Source: Sva-07 sp963828415 (GTDB lineage: Bacteria; Actinomycetota; Acidimicrobiia; Acidimicrobiales; Ilumatobacteraceae). From it: a stretch of DNA of 64,000 nt. Below, in pieces: positions 18,133-28,929 of the stretch. Both the position numbers and the translations under genes were made by a program. The stretch lies in the NCBI GenBank assembly GCA_963828415.1, contig CAWHEI010000015.1, positions 1-64,000 on the forward strand, in the 5' to 3' direction. Within the stretch, counting starts at the first letter, position 1; the number at the start of each line of letters is the position of its first letter. The notes under the pieces are model-generated. The model did no database searches, was not told the DNA's origin, and worked only from the letters and a program-made list of their open reading frames with translations.

Positions 18133-18600
18133 TCAGAACTTGTAGCGGTAGACGTTCGTCTCGCGGGCCTCGAAGCCGAGCCGTTGGTACAGCCGGTTGG
18201 CCACCTCGCGGAATGGCCGACTGGTCAGGCTGACGTCCTTGGCACCGCGGGAACGGGCCTCATCGAGCGCTGCACGGCTGAGCAGCTCACCGAGACCGTG
18301 CCCTCGTGCGTCGGCGTCGACGACCACGTCCTCGATCCACGCCTTCGTGCCGGTCGGGATCCGATAGAACGCCAGCGTCAGGCTGCCGAGGATCCGACCG
18401 TCGACGCGTGCGACGAACAGCACGGTGTCCTCACTCCCGACGAGCGCGACCAGATGGTCGCGTGACGGTGGTGGCGACGACGACGACAACTGCGGAATCA
18501 GCCGATCGAACGCCTCGACCAATTCGTCGTCGACCGCGTGCACGGCGACGATGACGGCGGCCTCGTCGGGACCTCGGGTTGAACTCGTCTGGTCACTCAC
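18133..18600 (-). CDS. GNAT family N-acetyltransferase
   Basis: 155 aa, a single GNAT domain. Motif A is clear: WIEDVVVDADARGHGLGELL, with the RGHGLG pyrophosphate loop for acetyl-CoA. The C-terminal strand-helix is ANRLYQRLGFEARETNVY, with Tyr in the usual acid position. The N-terminal sequence before about residue 45 is variable, as in most of the family. Divergent from the PAC2 gene with about 40 bases between starts. Substrate (amine or protein N-terminus) cannot be told. Confidence 0.88.
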   Translation of the reverse strand: MSDQTSSTRGPDEAAVIVAVHAVDDELVEAFDRLIPQLSSSSPPPSRDHLVALVGSEDTVLFVARVDGRILGSLTLAFYRIPTGTKAWIEDVVVDADARGHGLGELLSRAALDEARSRGAKDVSLTSRPFREVANRLYQRLGFEARETNVYRYKF

Positions 18601-18641
18601 CTCCTCCGACGCTAGTGCGTGGCGCCGATAGCGTGACGGCC

Positions 18642-19517
18642 GTGGGAACCGAGCACGTCCGCTGGTTGGCGGAACCGAACCTCAATCGCCCGGTGCTCGT
18701 CGCTGCGTTCACCGGTTGGAACGATGCGGGTGACTCGGCGTCGATCGCGTTGCGCACGATGATCGAATCGTGGGGCGCCCAAGCGCTCGCCGAGATCGAC
18801 CCGGAGGCCTTCACCGACTTCGCCACGGTGCGCCCGCACGTCCGCCTCGACGAACACCAGCACCGATCGATCGTGTGGCCCACCGTGGGCGTCTGGTCGG
18901 TCTCGCTGCCGGGTACGGATGTCATCATGGTGCTCGGCCCGGAGCCGGCCCTGCGGTGGCGTCTGTTCTGCGAGCAGATCGAAGGAATCGCAGAGGCATT
19001 CGACGTCACGATGGCCATCTCACTCGGGGCGTTGCTGGCCGACGTGCCGCACTCGCGGCCGGTGCCGCTGATCGGCACGGCGACCGACGACTCGCTCATC
19101 GAGCGGTTCGAACTCCGCCGGTCGCAGTACGAAGGTCCGACCGGCATCGTCGGCGTACTCCATGACGCGCTGCACACCAGCGGCATGGCGACCGCGTCGC
19201 TGTGGGCCGCGGTGCCCGGCTACGCCTCGCAGATCCCATCGCCGAAAGCGGCGATGGCACTCGTCGAGCGGGCCTGCTCCATGATCGGTACACCGGCACC
19301 GCTCTCGCACCTTGCCGCCGAGGCTGCCGCGTACGACGCCCAGGTGGCGGCGATGATCGGCGACGACGACGACATGATCGAGTACCTGTCTCGGCTCGAG
19401 CAGCTCACCGACGATGAAGCCGACGACGATGACGACATGGCCGCTGACGCGCCGCTCGACCCGGATGCACTGGTCGAAGAAGTCGAGCAGTTCCTGCGCG
19501 ACCGGGACTCCGACTGA
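18642..19517 (+). CDS. PAC2 family protein
   Basis: About 291 aa from GTG 18642 (GTG 18633 is also possible). PAC2-fold proteins are related to the eukaryotic proteasome-assembly chaperone 2 and the archaeal PbaB group, and occur in proteasome-bearing actinobacteria. Family features: RPVLVAAFTGWNDAGDSAS near the start, LGPEPALRWRLFCEQI, LGALLADVPHSRPVPLIGTA, and PGYASQIPSPKAAMALVE. The C-terminus is an acidic tail (DDEADDDDDMAAD). Any link to proteasome assembly here is inference, as no proteasome genes are in the window. Confidence 0.87.
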   Translation: MGTEHVRWLAEPNLNRPVLVAAFTGWNDAGDSASIALRTMIESWGAQALAEIDPEAFTDFATVRPHVRLDEHQHRSIVWPTVGVWSVSLPGTDVIMVLGPEPALRWRLFCEQIEGIAEAFDVTMAISLGALLADVPHSRPVPLIGTATDDSLIERFELRRSQYEGPTGIVGVLHDALHTSGMATASLWAAVPGYASQIPSPKAAMALVERACSMIGTPAPLSHLAAEAAAYDAQVAAMIGDDDDMIEYLSRLEQLTDDEADDDDDMAADAPLDPDALVEEVEQFLRDRDSD

Positions 19518-19523
19518 CGAGCG

Positions 19524-20243
19524 TCAGTCGGTTCGCCAGACCGGCGAGCGCACGGCGTCGAAGGTGGCGGGCGACTCCACTCCGTCGATCGCCTCGAACG
19601 CCATCGGACCCCACCACTGGGCGCCGGCGGTCGCCTCGGGCAGTGCGTCGTGTGCGAACCAGCCGACGTCAGCGGTCTCGAGCGGATGCGGCAGCAGAGC
19701 ACCGCCGGTGGCGCGGCAGTGGAACAGCAGCATGTACATGCCGAAGCGGCTGAACCCCATTCGTTGTCCGTCGACCACGCCGAGCAGGCGCAGCGGTTCG
19801 CACTCGATCCCGGTCTCCTCGCTGACCTCCTTGACCGCCACTTCGGCCGGCGAGTAACCGACGTCGGCCCAGCCCGTCGGATACAGCCAGATCCCCGAGT
19901 CCTTGCGCTGCACGAGCAGGATCTCACCCGCCTCGTTGCCGACGATCGCACCGACCGCAACCTTGGGCGTGACGTAGCCCGGCACGCCTTCACCGATCGA
20001 CTCCATCCACTCCTGCACGAAGTGGTCGGTCTCGCGTTGCACGGCGATCGCCTCGTCCGCGGCCTCGCGTTCCTGGTCGATCTCGATGGCCGCTGCTTTG
20101 ATGTCGGCGGCGATGTGGAGGACCTCCTCGTACCGCTCACGCTCGTAGAGGTTCTCGGTGAACCCCATGCCGGTGCGGGCGATCGCTGCCAGCGACTCGC
20201 TCCATCTCGCCAGATCGCGTGCGCTCGCCGTCACAGCGCTCAC
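19524..20243 (-). CDS. NUDIX hydrolase with N-terminal extension
   Basis: 239 aa. The first ~85 residues are helical (Nudix_N2-like), followed by a Nudix fold beginning VAVGAIVGNEAGEILLVQ. The Nudix box reads GWADVGYSPAEVAVKEVSEETGI: the EVSEETG metal-binding core is intact, but the glutamate usually found in the GX5E part is Tyr. Members hydrolyse nucleoside diphosphates linked to another group; the substrate here is unknown. Starts 16 bases after the glnD stop, so probably expressed with it. Convergent with the PAC2 gene. Confidence 0.85.
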   Translation of the reverse strand: MSAVTASARDLARWSESLAAIARTGMGFTENLYERERYEEVLHIAADIKAAAIEIDQEREAADEAIAVQRETDHFVQEWMESIGEGVPGYVTPKVAVGAIVGNEAGEILLVQRKDSGIWLYPTGWADVGYSPAEVAVKEVSEETGIECEPLRLLGVVDGQRMGFSRFGMYMLLFHCRATGGALLPHPLETADVGWFAHDALPEATAGAQWWGPMAFEAIDGVESPATFDAVRSPVWRTD

Positions 20244-20259
20244 GTTAGGGCATCGACGA

Positions 20260-22569
20260 TCACGTCACAGCGTGGAGCAGCGCACGGTGGATCTCCTTGC
20301 GGTACGTCGCATCGGTCACGAGCTTGCCGTCGGCGCGAACGTAGAACGTGTCGACGACCTCCATCCCGATCGTCTGCACGGTGGCGTGGCGGATGTCGAG
20401 ACCCAACTCGCCGAGCGCCTTGGAGATGCGGTGCAGGATCCCGATCTTGGTGACGGCCCGAACGACGATCACCGTGGCGTTGCTCGATGCGCCATCGTCG
20501 AACACCACCGACGGCGGCCCCGGAGCGGCCGCCTGGGTTCGACGCCGACGTCGATAGGTCGCAGCGCGCTCGGCCAGTCGGGCCTCGATGGCCAACCGAT
20601 GTTCCAGCGAGCGCACCAGGTCGGCCTTGACCGCGCGCCAGTTGATCCCACCGTCGGGCACCACGATGCGGAACTGCGATGCCGCCATGCCGCCCTCGTC
20701 GGAGTGCGCCTGGGCGGTGACGACGTCGAGGCCGTACAGCGACAGCACCCCGGCAATCCGACTGAACGTGCCCGAAGCGTCGGGGCTGACCACCGTGATC
20801 ACGTCGGCGACGCGCGAGATGTCGAGTTCGCCGGCCGCCATGATGGCCAACGTCTCGGCGTCCGGGAACAGCCGCCAGGTCACCTCGGCCACGTCGCCGC
20901 CGCCCAGGACATGGCGGACCCGAGCAGCGAGTTCGTTGACCAACCCTTCTTTCCAGTCGCCCCACGCCGACGGACCCGTGGCCAGCGAGTCGGCCTCGGT
21001 CAGGGCGTGGAGCAGGTCGAGCACTTCGACGGTGCCCACGGCGTCGGCTACGTGTCCGATCGTGGCCGGATCGGTGAGGTCGCGACGCATCGCCACGTCG
21101 GGCAGCAACAGGTGTTGCTCGACCATGGTCACCAGGATCTCGACGTCGGCCGGCACGAGACCGAGCTTCGGGCCGACGGTGCGGATCAACTCCATTCCGA
21201 CCACGGTGTGATCGCCGGGGTACCCCTTGCCGAGGTCGTGGAACAACGCGCCGAGTACGAGGAGGTCGGGTCGGCTCACGCGGTGAGCGAGCCCGGCCGC
21301 ATTCGCCGCGGCCTCCCAGAGATGACGGTCGACCGTGAAGCGGTGGTAGGCGTTGCGTTGCGGGCGCGAACGGACCGGAGCCCATTCGGGGAGCAGGCGC
21401 GCAACGAGGTCGCGCTGATCGAGGGACTCCAGCACGGGGATTGCCTGATGCCCCTCGAGCAGGAGTGCGATGAGATCGTCGGTGGCGCCCACCGGCCAGG
21501 TGCCCGGCCAACCTGCGACATCGTCGTGAAGCCGGTCGAGTGTTGCACGACCGATGCGGCATCGGTGCCGGGCAGCGGCGACTGCGGTCTGCAGCACCAG
21601 CGTGGCATCGCTCGCCGGGTCAGCGTCGGCGGCCAGTTCGATCTCACCGGCGCGCAGGATCACCCCGGGAGCCACGGCTCGATCGGGTTCGGACACGACC
21701 CTCGCAACGGCGCGGCCCCAGTTCTCGTCACACAACCAGGCAATCGTTCGCCCGGCGGCAGCCACGTCGGCCATCAACTCGTCGGCATCGCGCCAGCCAC
21801 CTGTTGCCGCAGCCGCATCCTGATCCTCCAGTCGGAGCACGTCGCCCGCACGATCGGTCGCCAAGTGCAGCGCGACACGAGCGCGCAGCAGGACGTCGTA
21901 GGAACGATCGAGGTCGATCAGATCCTCGGCGATCAGATTGAGTCCCGCGTCCTGCGCCCACCACAACGACTGGACGTCGCGGAGGCCACCGTGGCCGTCC
22001 TTCAGATCGGGCTCGAGGTGGTACGCGACATTGCCGGCCGACTCCTCGCGCACACGCACCCGATCACGCAGCTCCGCAAGGTGCCGGCTGCTGTTGCTGC
22101 GCCACGACGCCAGACCCTCCGCGATCACTTGCGAGGTCAGTTCGTCGTCACCGGCGAGCGGTCGAGCGGACACGAGCGCCGTGGCCGAGTCGAGATCGGT
22201 CCTGGCGAGGTCGAGCTGCTCGTCGATCCGTCGCACGGCATGGCCGAGCTTCACACCCGAGTCCCACAGCGGGTACCAGATGGCACTCGCAATCGGTTCG
22301 ACCTCTTTGGCGACCTTCTTCGGTTTGACGTCGTGGACGAGCAGCAGGTCGAGGTCGCTCTGCGGGGCGAGCTCGCCGCGCCCGTAGCCGCCGATCGCCA
22401 ACAGCGCGACACGCCCAGACGGGCGGTCGGTCCGTGCGATCGCCTCGTCGAAGATGGAGATCACCCAGTCGTCGGTGATCTCCGCAAGCGTCCGGCAGTA
22501 GACGCGACCCAGCTGCGCAGCCGAGTCGGCAGCTTGTGCGAGGTGACCCGAACGAACTGCGGATGTCAC
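20260..22569 (-). CDS. glnD: [Protein-PII] uridylyltransferase/uridylyl-removing enzyme
   Basis: 769 aa, slightly shorter than proteobacterial GlnD. Domains in order: nucleotidyltransferase with GGYGRGELAPQSDLDLLL (metal Asp at about 72 and 74), a helical linker, an HD domain with LGALFHDLGKGYPGDH (about residue 440), and two C-terminal ACT domains for glutamine sensing (VVSPDASGTFSRIAGVLSLY and TKIGILHRISKALGELG). GlnD modifies PII (GlnB/GlnK) to report nitrogen status; actinobacterial GlnD often adenylylates instead. It starts at GTG 22569, overlapping the stop of the sigma-like gene (GTGA). amtB and glnB, its usual neighbours, are not here, which is unusual. Confidence 0.93.
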   Translation of the reverse strand: MTSAVRSGHLAQAADSAAQLGRVYCRTLAEITDDWVISIFDEAIARTDRPSGRVALLAIGGYGRGELAPQSDLDLLLVHDVKPKKVAKEVEPIASAIWYPLWDSGVKLGHAVRRIDEQLDLARTDLDSATALVSARPLAGDDELTSQVIAEGLASWRSNSSRHLAELRDRVRVREESAGNVAYHLEPDLKDGHGGLRDVQSLWWAQDAGLNLIAEDLIDLDRSYDVLLRARVALHLATDRAGDVLRLEDQDAAAATGGWRDADELMADVAAAGRTIAWLCDENWGRAVARVVSEPDRAVAPGVILRAGEIELAADADPASDATLVLQTAVAAARHRCRIGRATLDRLHDDVAGWPGTWPVGATDDLIALLLEGHQAIPVLESLDQRDLVARLLPEWAPVRSRPQRNAYHRFTVDRHLWEAAANAAGLAHRVSRPDLLVLGALFHDLGKGYPGDHTVVGMELIRTVGPKLGLVPADVEILVTMVEQHLLLPDVAMRRDLTDPATIGHVADAVGTVEVLDLLHALTEADSLATGPSAWGDWKEGLVNELAARVRHVLGGGDVAEVTWRLFPDAETLAIMAAGELDISRVADVITVVSPDASGTFSRIAGVLSLYGLDVVTAQAHSDEGGMAASQFRIVVPDGGINWRAVKADLVRSLEHRLAIEARLAERAATYRRRRRTQAAAPGPPSVVFDDGASSNATVIVVRAVTKIGILHRISKALGELGLDIRHATVQTIGMEVVDTFYVRADGKLVTDATYRKEIHRALLHAVT

Positions 22570-24842
22570 GGAACGATGTCGGCGGCCAGTCCGATCGACA
22601 CCAGACGCAGCGCGTCGGCGGATGTGGAGGCAACGAGTGAGAGGACATCCTCGGTGGAGTCGATCTCGAGATCATAGATGACCGTGGCTGCTGCCCCGAC
22701 GGTGGAGACGGCGTTCCCGTCACCGAGGGCAATGGCCTCGCCGTTGACCGTGACTTCGCTGGTTCCTGTCCCCCTCGTTGCTGCTTGCAGGAAAAGGCTC
22801 AGCGGTCGTCGCGGCGTCTGGGGCGTCACCGAACCGCCGATCGGGATGTCCACGCTCAGCGGCATGTCGGCAGTGACGGCCCGATCGGGGCGTACGACGA
22901 CAAAGAGTCGGGGCAGTCCGGCGTTCGACTCGGTGATCACCGTCATGGTCCACGACCCGTCACCGGCATCGTCGCCGCTTGGCGCTCGAACCACGGTGTA
23001 GGTGCCGCCGCCGCCCGCACGAACGAGGTCGGTGACGTCGGCAACCGATCGGAATCCCGAGGCGTCCGGCGTCTCGGACGTGTCGACACCGGCCCCGGTG
23101 GTGAGTGCGCCACTCGGAGGCGCGAGGTCGCCGGCCGACACGCTGATCGCGGTCGACGAACCGGCGGGAATCAACCCGATCGAGTCCGCCCACGCTGCAC
23201 CGGCGCGATCGCCTTCCCACACCAGCAGGGCCCGTTCGATGGTGTCGTTCGCTGGGAGATCGAACACCGCCGACGATGCGTTTCGCTCCCCGTCGGCACA
23301 CGTCGGCGACGGGGTACACGAACCGAGCGTGTCGCCGCCGGTTCGGAGTTCGCCACGGCCGACCTGCCCGACGAGCAGTCCCGGCACGAACTCGACGGGC
23401 ACTTCGAGGACGTTGGAGCGGATACTCGGCACCACCACCAGCCGATCGGGCACATCGAGGTCGACGATGAATCGCAGCGACATCCCCGCCGTGGTACCCG
23501 CCGGCAGCGCCAGCGTGCAGCGTGCACCATCGCCCTGGTCGCCGATGCACGATCCGACGCCGCCCAGAAGCCGATCGAACGCAACGCCCGGCGAGGAGCG
23601 CACGAGGAACCTGACCGACGCGTCTTCGGTGTCGTTGTTGGTGATCGCCACATCGACCGTGCCAGTGGCTCCTGCATAGACAGGAGCCGGCGTCGACAGC
23701 GAGAGCCCCAGGTCGAGCGCCCGACCGCCGGGCACGTAGACGGCGCCTTGCGGCGCGCCGGGAAAGATCAGTTCGATGCGATTCGGCAGCGCCTCGGGCG
23801 TCCCGTCCGAGCCGCCAGGCACGGTGGTCGCGCTGGATGGATCCGTCGTGGGCGTGACGCGTTCGAGCAGGTCGGCCAACTCGGAGTCGAGATCCCCGAA
23901 CGGCGCTCGCACGAAGAATGCCGCCGCCAGGAGAGCGAGGACGACGGCCGCAACCGCCCCCACGCGAGCGAACCGCCGATCCCGGTCGGATCGCCGCGTG
24001 GCCAACGCGGCAGTGCCGATGGCAACCGCTCCGACGCCGATGATCTCGCGATACCGGTCGCCCTCGACACCAACGAGGCCCGGCGTGATGGCGGCAGGTG
24101 TCAGGTCGGCCAGACGGTCGATCGTGTCGAGGCGTCGACCACAGGCGCTGCACCCTGCGGACGCTGACCCCGATCCACTGAGGTGGGCGTCGACAACACG
24201 CCGCTGCGTGTCCGGAAGCGTGCCTCGCCGATAGGCGCCGAGCTGAGGAATCACCGGGATGCACAACGGGTCGGGCCCAGGATCGGCGCCCAATGTCACC
24301 TCCGCGTATGCGTCGACGAGGCCGCGGCGAGCAGTCTGTTCCAGTGCGACGACGTCGGCGGCCGGACGTCCGAGAATCGCCGTCAACTCCGCGGCCGGGG
24401 CCCGTTCGACCCAGCGGTGCCACAGCACCGCCTGCCACAGCGTCGGCAGCCGACCGAATGCCGCTGCCAGCACGACGAGCTCGTCACGAGCGGGCAGTTC
24501 GGTCGATCGTTGGTCGGACTGCGCCATCGTGTCGGAACCCGGCGGCGGCGGAATGATCCATGCCGGCCCATACGCACCACCGGTCAGCAGCGCCACCGCC
24601 CGTGGTCGAATCGGTGGGTTCGGTTGGCCGTCGGGGCGTTGGCGGACCTCGACGATGCCGGTGCGCAACTCCTCGAACACCGCGTCCACCGAATGCTCGA
24701 CCCCTCGGTTCGCTCGCGAACGGGCGAGCGCCTCGATCGCATCACGGTGGCGATCACGCAGTTCGTTCCAGGCCGCCTCCGAACCGGCGCGCGTCTGTTC
24801 CTCGAGTGCAATGTCACTGGGGAGCTGGAAATGGTCGGTCAT
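22566..24842 (-). CDS. ECF-sigma-like protein fused to zinc-finger, membrane anchor and extracytoplasmic region
   Basis: 758 aa. The N-terminus resembles sigma-70 region 2 (AGSEAAWNELRDRHRDAIEA). A region-4-like segment follows: FGRLPTLWQAVLWHRWVERA and LTAILGRPAADVVALEQTAR. Next is a zinc-finger-like block (VDAHLSG...CSACGRRL) as in anti-sigma factors, one transmembrane helix (about residues 288-310), and ~440 extracytoplasmic residues with beta-rich repeats (TGTVDVAITNNDTEDASVRF). It therefore combines sigma, anti-sigma and sensor-like parts in one chain. Sigma region 2 is weakly conserved, so DNA and core-polymerase binding need testing. It overlaps glnD by GTGA, tying it to nitrogen signalling at least in expression. 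Confidence 0.7.
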   Translation of the reverse strand: MTDHFQLPSDIALEEQTRAGSEAAWNELRDRHRDAIEALARSRANRGVEHSVDAVFEELRTGIVEVRQRPDGQPNPPIRPRAVALLTGGAYGPAWIIPPPPGSDTMAQSDQRSTELPARDELVVLAAAFGRLPTLWQAVLWHRWVERAPAAELTAILGRPAADVVALEQTARRGLVDAYAEVTLGADPGPDPLCIPVIPQLGAYRRGTLPDTQRRVVDAHLSGSGSASAGCSACGRRLDTIDRLADLTPAAITPGLVGVEGDRYREIIGVGAVAIGTAALATRRSDRDRRFARVGAVAAVVLALLAAAFFVRAPFGDLDSELADLLERVTPTTDPSSATTVPGGSDGTPEALPNRIELIFPGAPQGAVYVPGGRALDLGLSLSTPAPVYAGATGTVDVAITNNDTEDASVRFLVRSSPGVAFDRLLGGVGSCIGDQGDGARCTLALPAGTTAGMSLRFIVDLDVPDRLVVVPSIRSNVLEVPVEFVPGLLVGQVGRGELRTGGDTLGSCTPSPTCADGERNASSAVFDLPANDTIERALLVWEGDRAGAAWADSIGLIPAGSSTAISVSAGDLAPPSGALTTGAGVDTSETPDASGFRSVADVTDLVRAGGGGTYTVVRAPSGDDAGDGSWTMTVITESNAGLPRLFVVVRPDRAVTADMPLSVDIPIGGSVTPQTPRRPLSLFLQAATRGTGTSEVTVNGEAIALGDGNAVSTVGAAATVIYDLEIDSTEDVLSLVASTSADALRLVSIGLAADIVP

Positions 24843-25032
24843 GTGTTCTCGTGCGTCGGCGAGCCATCGGCGCGCGCGAGTCGAGATGACCCGGGCCCGC
24901 CGTACCAGTGCCAGATTCTCACCGATGCATCCTCATCGGGTCCTGAATCGGCAGATCCAGACGAAAACTTGAACCTCCGAACGCGGGGTGGCCGGCAGGC
25001 GGGCGACGCCTCTCCTACGCTGGGCGGTCGTG
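24843..25032. other. Divergent intergenic region, no feature recognised
   Basis: About 190 bases between the divergent sigma-like and substrate-binding-protein genes; it must hold both promoters. I see no strong palindrome or known operator. Confidence 0.4.
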
Positions 25033-26301
25033 ATGAGGTCTCACCGCCAACGATCAACGGTCGGGTTCGCCGTCGCGTTGGCGCTCGCGGCAGCACTCGC
25101 TGCATGTTCCCCCGGCGACGAGAGCGTCGTCGACGAGACCGTCGCCGACACGACCACCACCACGGTGAGAGCGCAGGTGACGGGCGACGGCCAGCTGATC
25201 ATCGGCGCGCTGCTTCCGCTCACCGACACCTTGCTCGGCGAGCCGATGGCGGCGGCCGTCGAGACCGCAGTCGATCGGATCAACGATGCGGGCGGCGTGC
25301 TCGACCAACAGGTGCGGCTGGTGGTCGCCGATGAAGGCAGCAGCACCGCAACGGCGACCGCGTCGATCCAGACGCTGCTCGACAGCGACGTCGATGCGAT
25401 CATCGGGCCCGCCTCGTCGCTCGTCGCGCTGAGCACGCTCGACGAACTCGTCGCCGCGGGCAAGGTCGTGTGTTCCCCGACGGCGAGCGCCCTGGCACTC
25501 GACGACTTCCCCGACGACGACCTGTTCTTCCGCACGGTACCGAGCGACTCGTTGCAGGCTCGGGCGATCGGTGCCGCTGCCGATCAGACCGGGGCGCAGC
25601 GCGTCACGATCGTCTACGTCGACGACTCCTATGGCCGTCCGTTCGCGAACGCGGTCGAGGCATCGTTGGCCAACGAGACAATTGCGGTCGTCGGTCGCAT
25701 TGCGTTCGCAGCCGACGACGACGACCTGTCCGACGAAGCGGCACTGCTCGCCGACTCCGACACTCAGGTGCTCATCCTGCTCGCCGGCGGCGAGGACGGG
25801 ACGAGATTCCTGGAAGCGCTCGACGACGACGACACGAGCGGCCTGTCCACGATCGTCGTCAACGACGCGCTCCGCAACCCGGCCGCTCCGCAACGAATTC
25901 AAGGCCTCGACAGCGAGCTGCGCGAGAAGATCGTCGGCCTCGCCCCGCAGGCCGATTCCGGCGACATCGACGCACCGTTCGACCCGCCGGGACTGTTCGC
26001 CGCCAACGCCTTCGACTGCGCCAACCTGATCGCGCTGGCGAGCGTCCGCGCCGACTCCGACGCCCCGCGTGAGATCGCCCGTCAGCTCGCCCAGGTCAGC
26101 GTGAGCGGGTCGGTCTGCATGGCGTTCGCAACGTGTGTCGACACGATCGAGTCGGGACTGCAGATCGACTACAACGGTCCGTCCGGCGTCACCGATCTCC
26201 TCGTTCGAACCGGCGATCCGTCGCGCAGCATCTTCGACCAGTTCGAGTTCGACGAGACAGGTCGAGACGTCCTGCAGCGCACCGTCGTCGTCGGCAGCTG
26301 A
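25033..26301 (+). CDS. Branched-chain amino acid-type ABC substrate-binding lipoprotein
   Basis: 422 aa from ATG 25033. A lipoprotein signal is present: basic N-terminus, hydrophobic FAVALALAAALAAC and a lipobox LAAC, giving a lipidated Cys near residue 24, then a Thr-rich linker. The mature part is a periplasmic-binding-protein type 1 fold as in the Leu/Ile/Val-binding family: IIGALLPLTDTLLGEPMAA, DRINDAGGVLDQQVRLVV, DVDAIIGPASS, and later VTIVYVDDSYGRPFANAV. No permease or ATPase genes are adjacent, so it may serve a transporter encoded elsewhere or act as a sensor. Ligand unknown. Convergent with chdC. Confidence 0.87.
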   Translation: MRSHRQRSTVGFAVALALAAALAACSPGDESVVDETVADTTTTTVRAQVTGDGQLIIGALLPLTDTLLGEPMAAAVETAVDRINDAGGVLDQQVRLVVADEGSSTATATASIQTLLDSDVDAIIGPASSLVALSTLDELVAAGKVVCSPTASALALDDFPDDDLFFRTVPSDSLQARAIGAAADQTGAQRVTIVYVDDSYGRPFANAVEASLANETIAVVGRIAFAADDDDLSDEAALLADSDTQVLILLAGGEDGTRFLEALDDDDTSGLSTIVVNDALRNPAAPQRIQGLDSELREKIVGLAPQADSGDIDAPFDPPGLFAANAFDCANLIALASVRADSDAPREIARQLAQVSVSGSVCMAFATCVDTIESGLQIDYNGPSGVTDLLVRTGDPSRSIFDQFEFDETGRDVLQRTVVVGS

Positions 26302-26322
26302 GGACGGCCGCAGCGCCGGTCG

Positions 26323-26976
26323 TCAGAGGATGTTCTCGATGAAGTCGAGATACCCCACGTAGAAGGCCCCGAATTCGCCGTAGAGGGCCGAACCCTTGTC
26401 GAAGCGCATCGTGTACACGACGTCCTTGAGCACGTCGGGGCTCACGGCGAACAGCGTGACTCCCCATTCGAAGTCATCGAGCCCCGTCGAGCCGGTGACG
26501 AGCTGGGCGACACGACCGGCGAAGGTGCGACCGCTCTTGCCGTGCTCCATCATCATGTCGTTGCGATCGTCGTACGGGGTGGCGAACCAGTTGGCGTGGG
26601 CCTCGCGCTTCTTGCTCATCGGGTAGAAGCAGAACGCGTTCATCCCTTCGGGCGGGATCTCGGGATGCAGCCGCGCCTGCAGCATGTGCTCGGGCATCCC
26701 CTTCGCGTACTCGCTGACCTCGGTGATCGAGACGTAGCTGTCGACGATGTCGATGCCGGCGCGCTGCAGTGCTGACTGCAGGGTGCGCAGGGTTCGCCAG
26801 TCCGCGGCCAACGCCATGAACGAGATGTCGGCTTTGTGGCCGAGCATCGCAGCGGTGATCACCTGACACTCTTCGGCCTCGGCGGCCTTGACCGCAGCGA
26901 CCACGGCCTCGCGATCGAGTCGACGCGTCGGTTTGCCGAACAAGTGGACGACGGTCAGGCCAGCTTCCATACGCAT
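26323..26976 (-). CDS. chdC: Coproheme decarboxylase (HemQ/ChdC)
   Basis: 217 aa, a chlorite-dismutase-like fold. It carries out the last step of the coproporphyrin-dependent heme pathway of Gram-positive bacteria, decarboxylating coproheme III to heme b with peroxide. The catalytic tyrosine is Y118 in FCFYPMSKKRE and the heme-ligating histidine is H145 in MMMEHGKSGRTFAG, the spacing expected for the family. The C-terminal EFGAFYVGYL is also conserved. No other heme genes are in the window. The chlorite-dismutase distal Arg is not evident, supporting ChdC over Cld. Confidence 0.93.
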   Translation of the reverse strand: MRMEAGLTVVHLFGKPTRRLDREAVVAAVKAAEAEECQVITAAMLGHKADISFMALAADWRTLRTLQSALQRAGIDIVDSYVSITEVSEYAKGMPEHMLQARLHPEIPPEGMNAFCFYPMSKKREAHANWFATPYDDRNDMMMEHGKSGRTFAGRVAQLVTGSTGLDDFEWGVTLFAVSPDVLKDVVYTMRFDKGSALYGEFGAFYVGYLDFIENIL

Positions 26977-27002
26977 GGCGTCAGGCTACGGGAGAAGAAA
27001 AG

Positions 27003-27048
27003 AGGTCAGACCCCAGTTGCGACGCCGAACGCGTTGAGGGGTCAGAAC
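27003..27048. repeat. Degenerate GGGGTCAGACCCC-type repeat
   Basis: AGGTCAGACCCC at 27003-27014 and GGGGTCAGAA starting about 27038 flank ~23 bases, between the chdC start and the groEL terminator. The motif matches the core of the perfect inverted repeat at 59954-60033. Looks like a decayed or rearranged copy. Confidence 0.55.
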
Positions 27049-27105
27049 GAGGAGCTGTCCACGTTCCGGCACGCGATCCAACCGCGCGCCCCCGAAAACA
27101 GAACA

Positions 27106-27144
27106 AGCGTGGTTCCCCGAGCCCAGGGCTCCGGGAACCACGCT
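27106..27144 (-). terminator. Rho-independent terminator of groEL
   Basis: Arms AGCGTGGTTCCC... and ...GGGAACCACGCT pair at 18 of about 19 positions around a tiny loop. Read on the minus strand, the hairpin is followed by a T-rich tract (TTGTTCTGTTTTC). Located about 25 bases past the groEL stop. Confidence 0.9.
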
Positions 27145-27168
27145 CGGTTCAGTGCGGGTGAGGTCGGA

Positions 27169-28788
<1,620 letters not shown>

Positions 28789-28879
28789 CTTGTGTGTCCT
28801 CCGTTGGACGTGTTTCGAAGCTGTGAGGTTTCGTTGCGGTGAGTGTCGTTGCGCCGCCGGAGAACCCGGCGGACGCCGG

Positions 28880-28906
28880 TTAGCACTCTACGGCTTCGAC
28901 TGCTAA
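28880..28906. promoter_or_regulatory. CIRCE operator (HrcA binding site) upstream of groEL
   Basis: TTAGCACTC, nine bases, then GACTGCTAA. The canonical CIRCE is TTAGCACTC-N9-GAGTGCTAA, so only one position differs. It sits upstream of the groEL start on the minus strand, the expected place for HrcA repression. Confidence 0.92.
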
Positions 28907-28929
28907 GCCCGCAACCGCCAGACCTTCTC

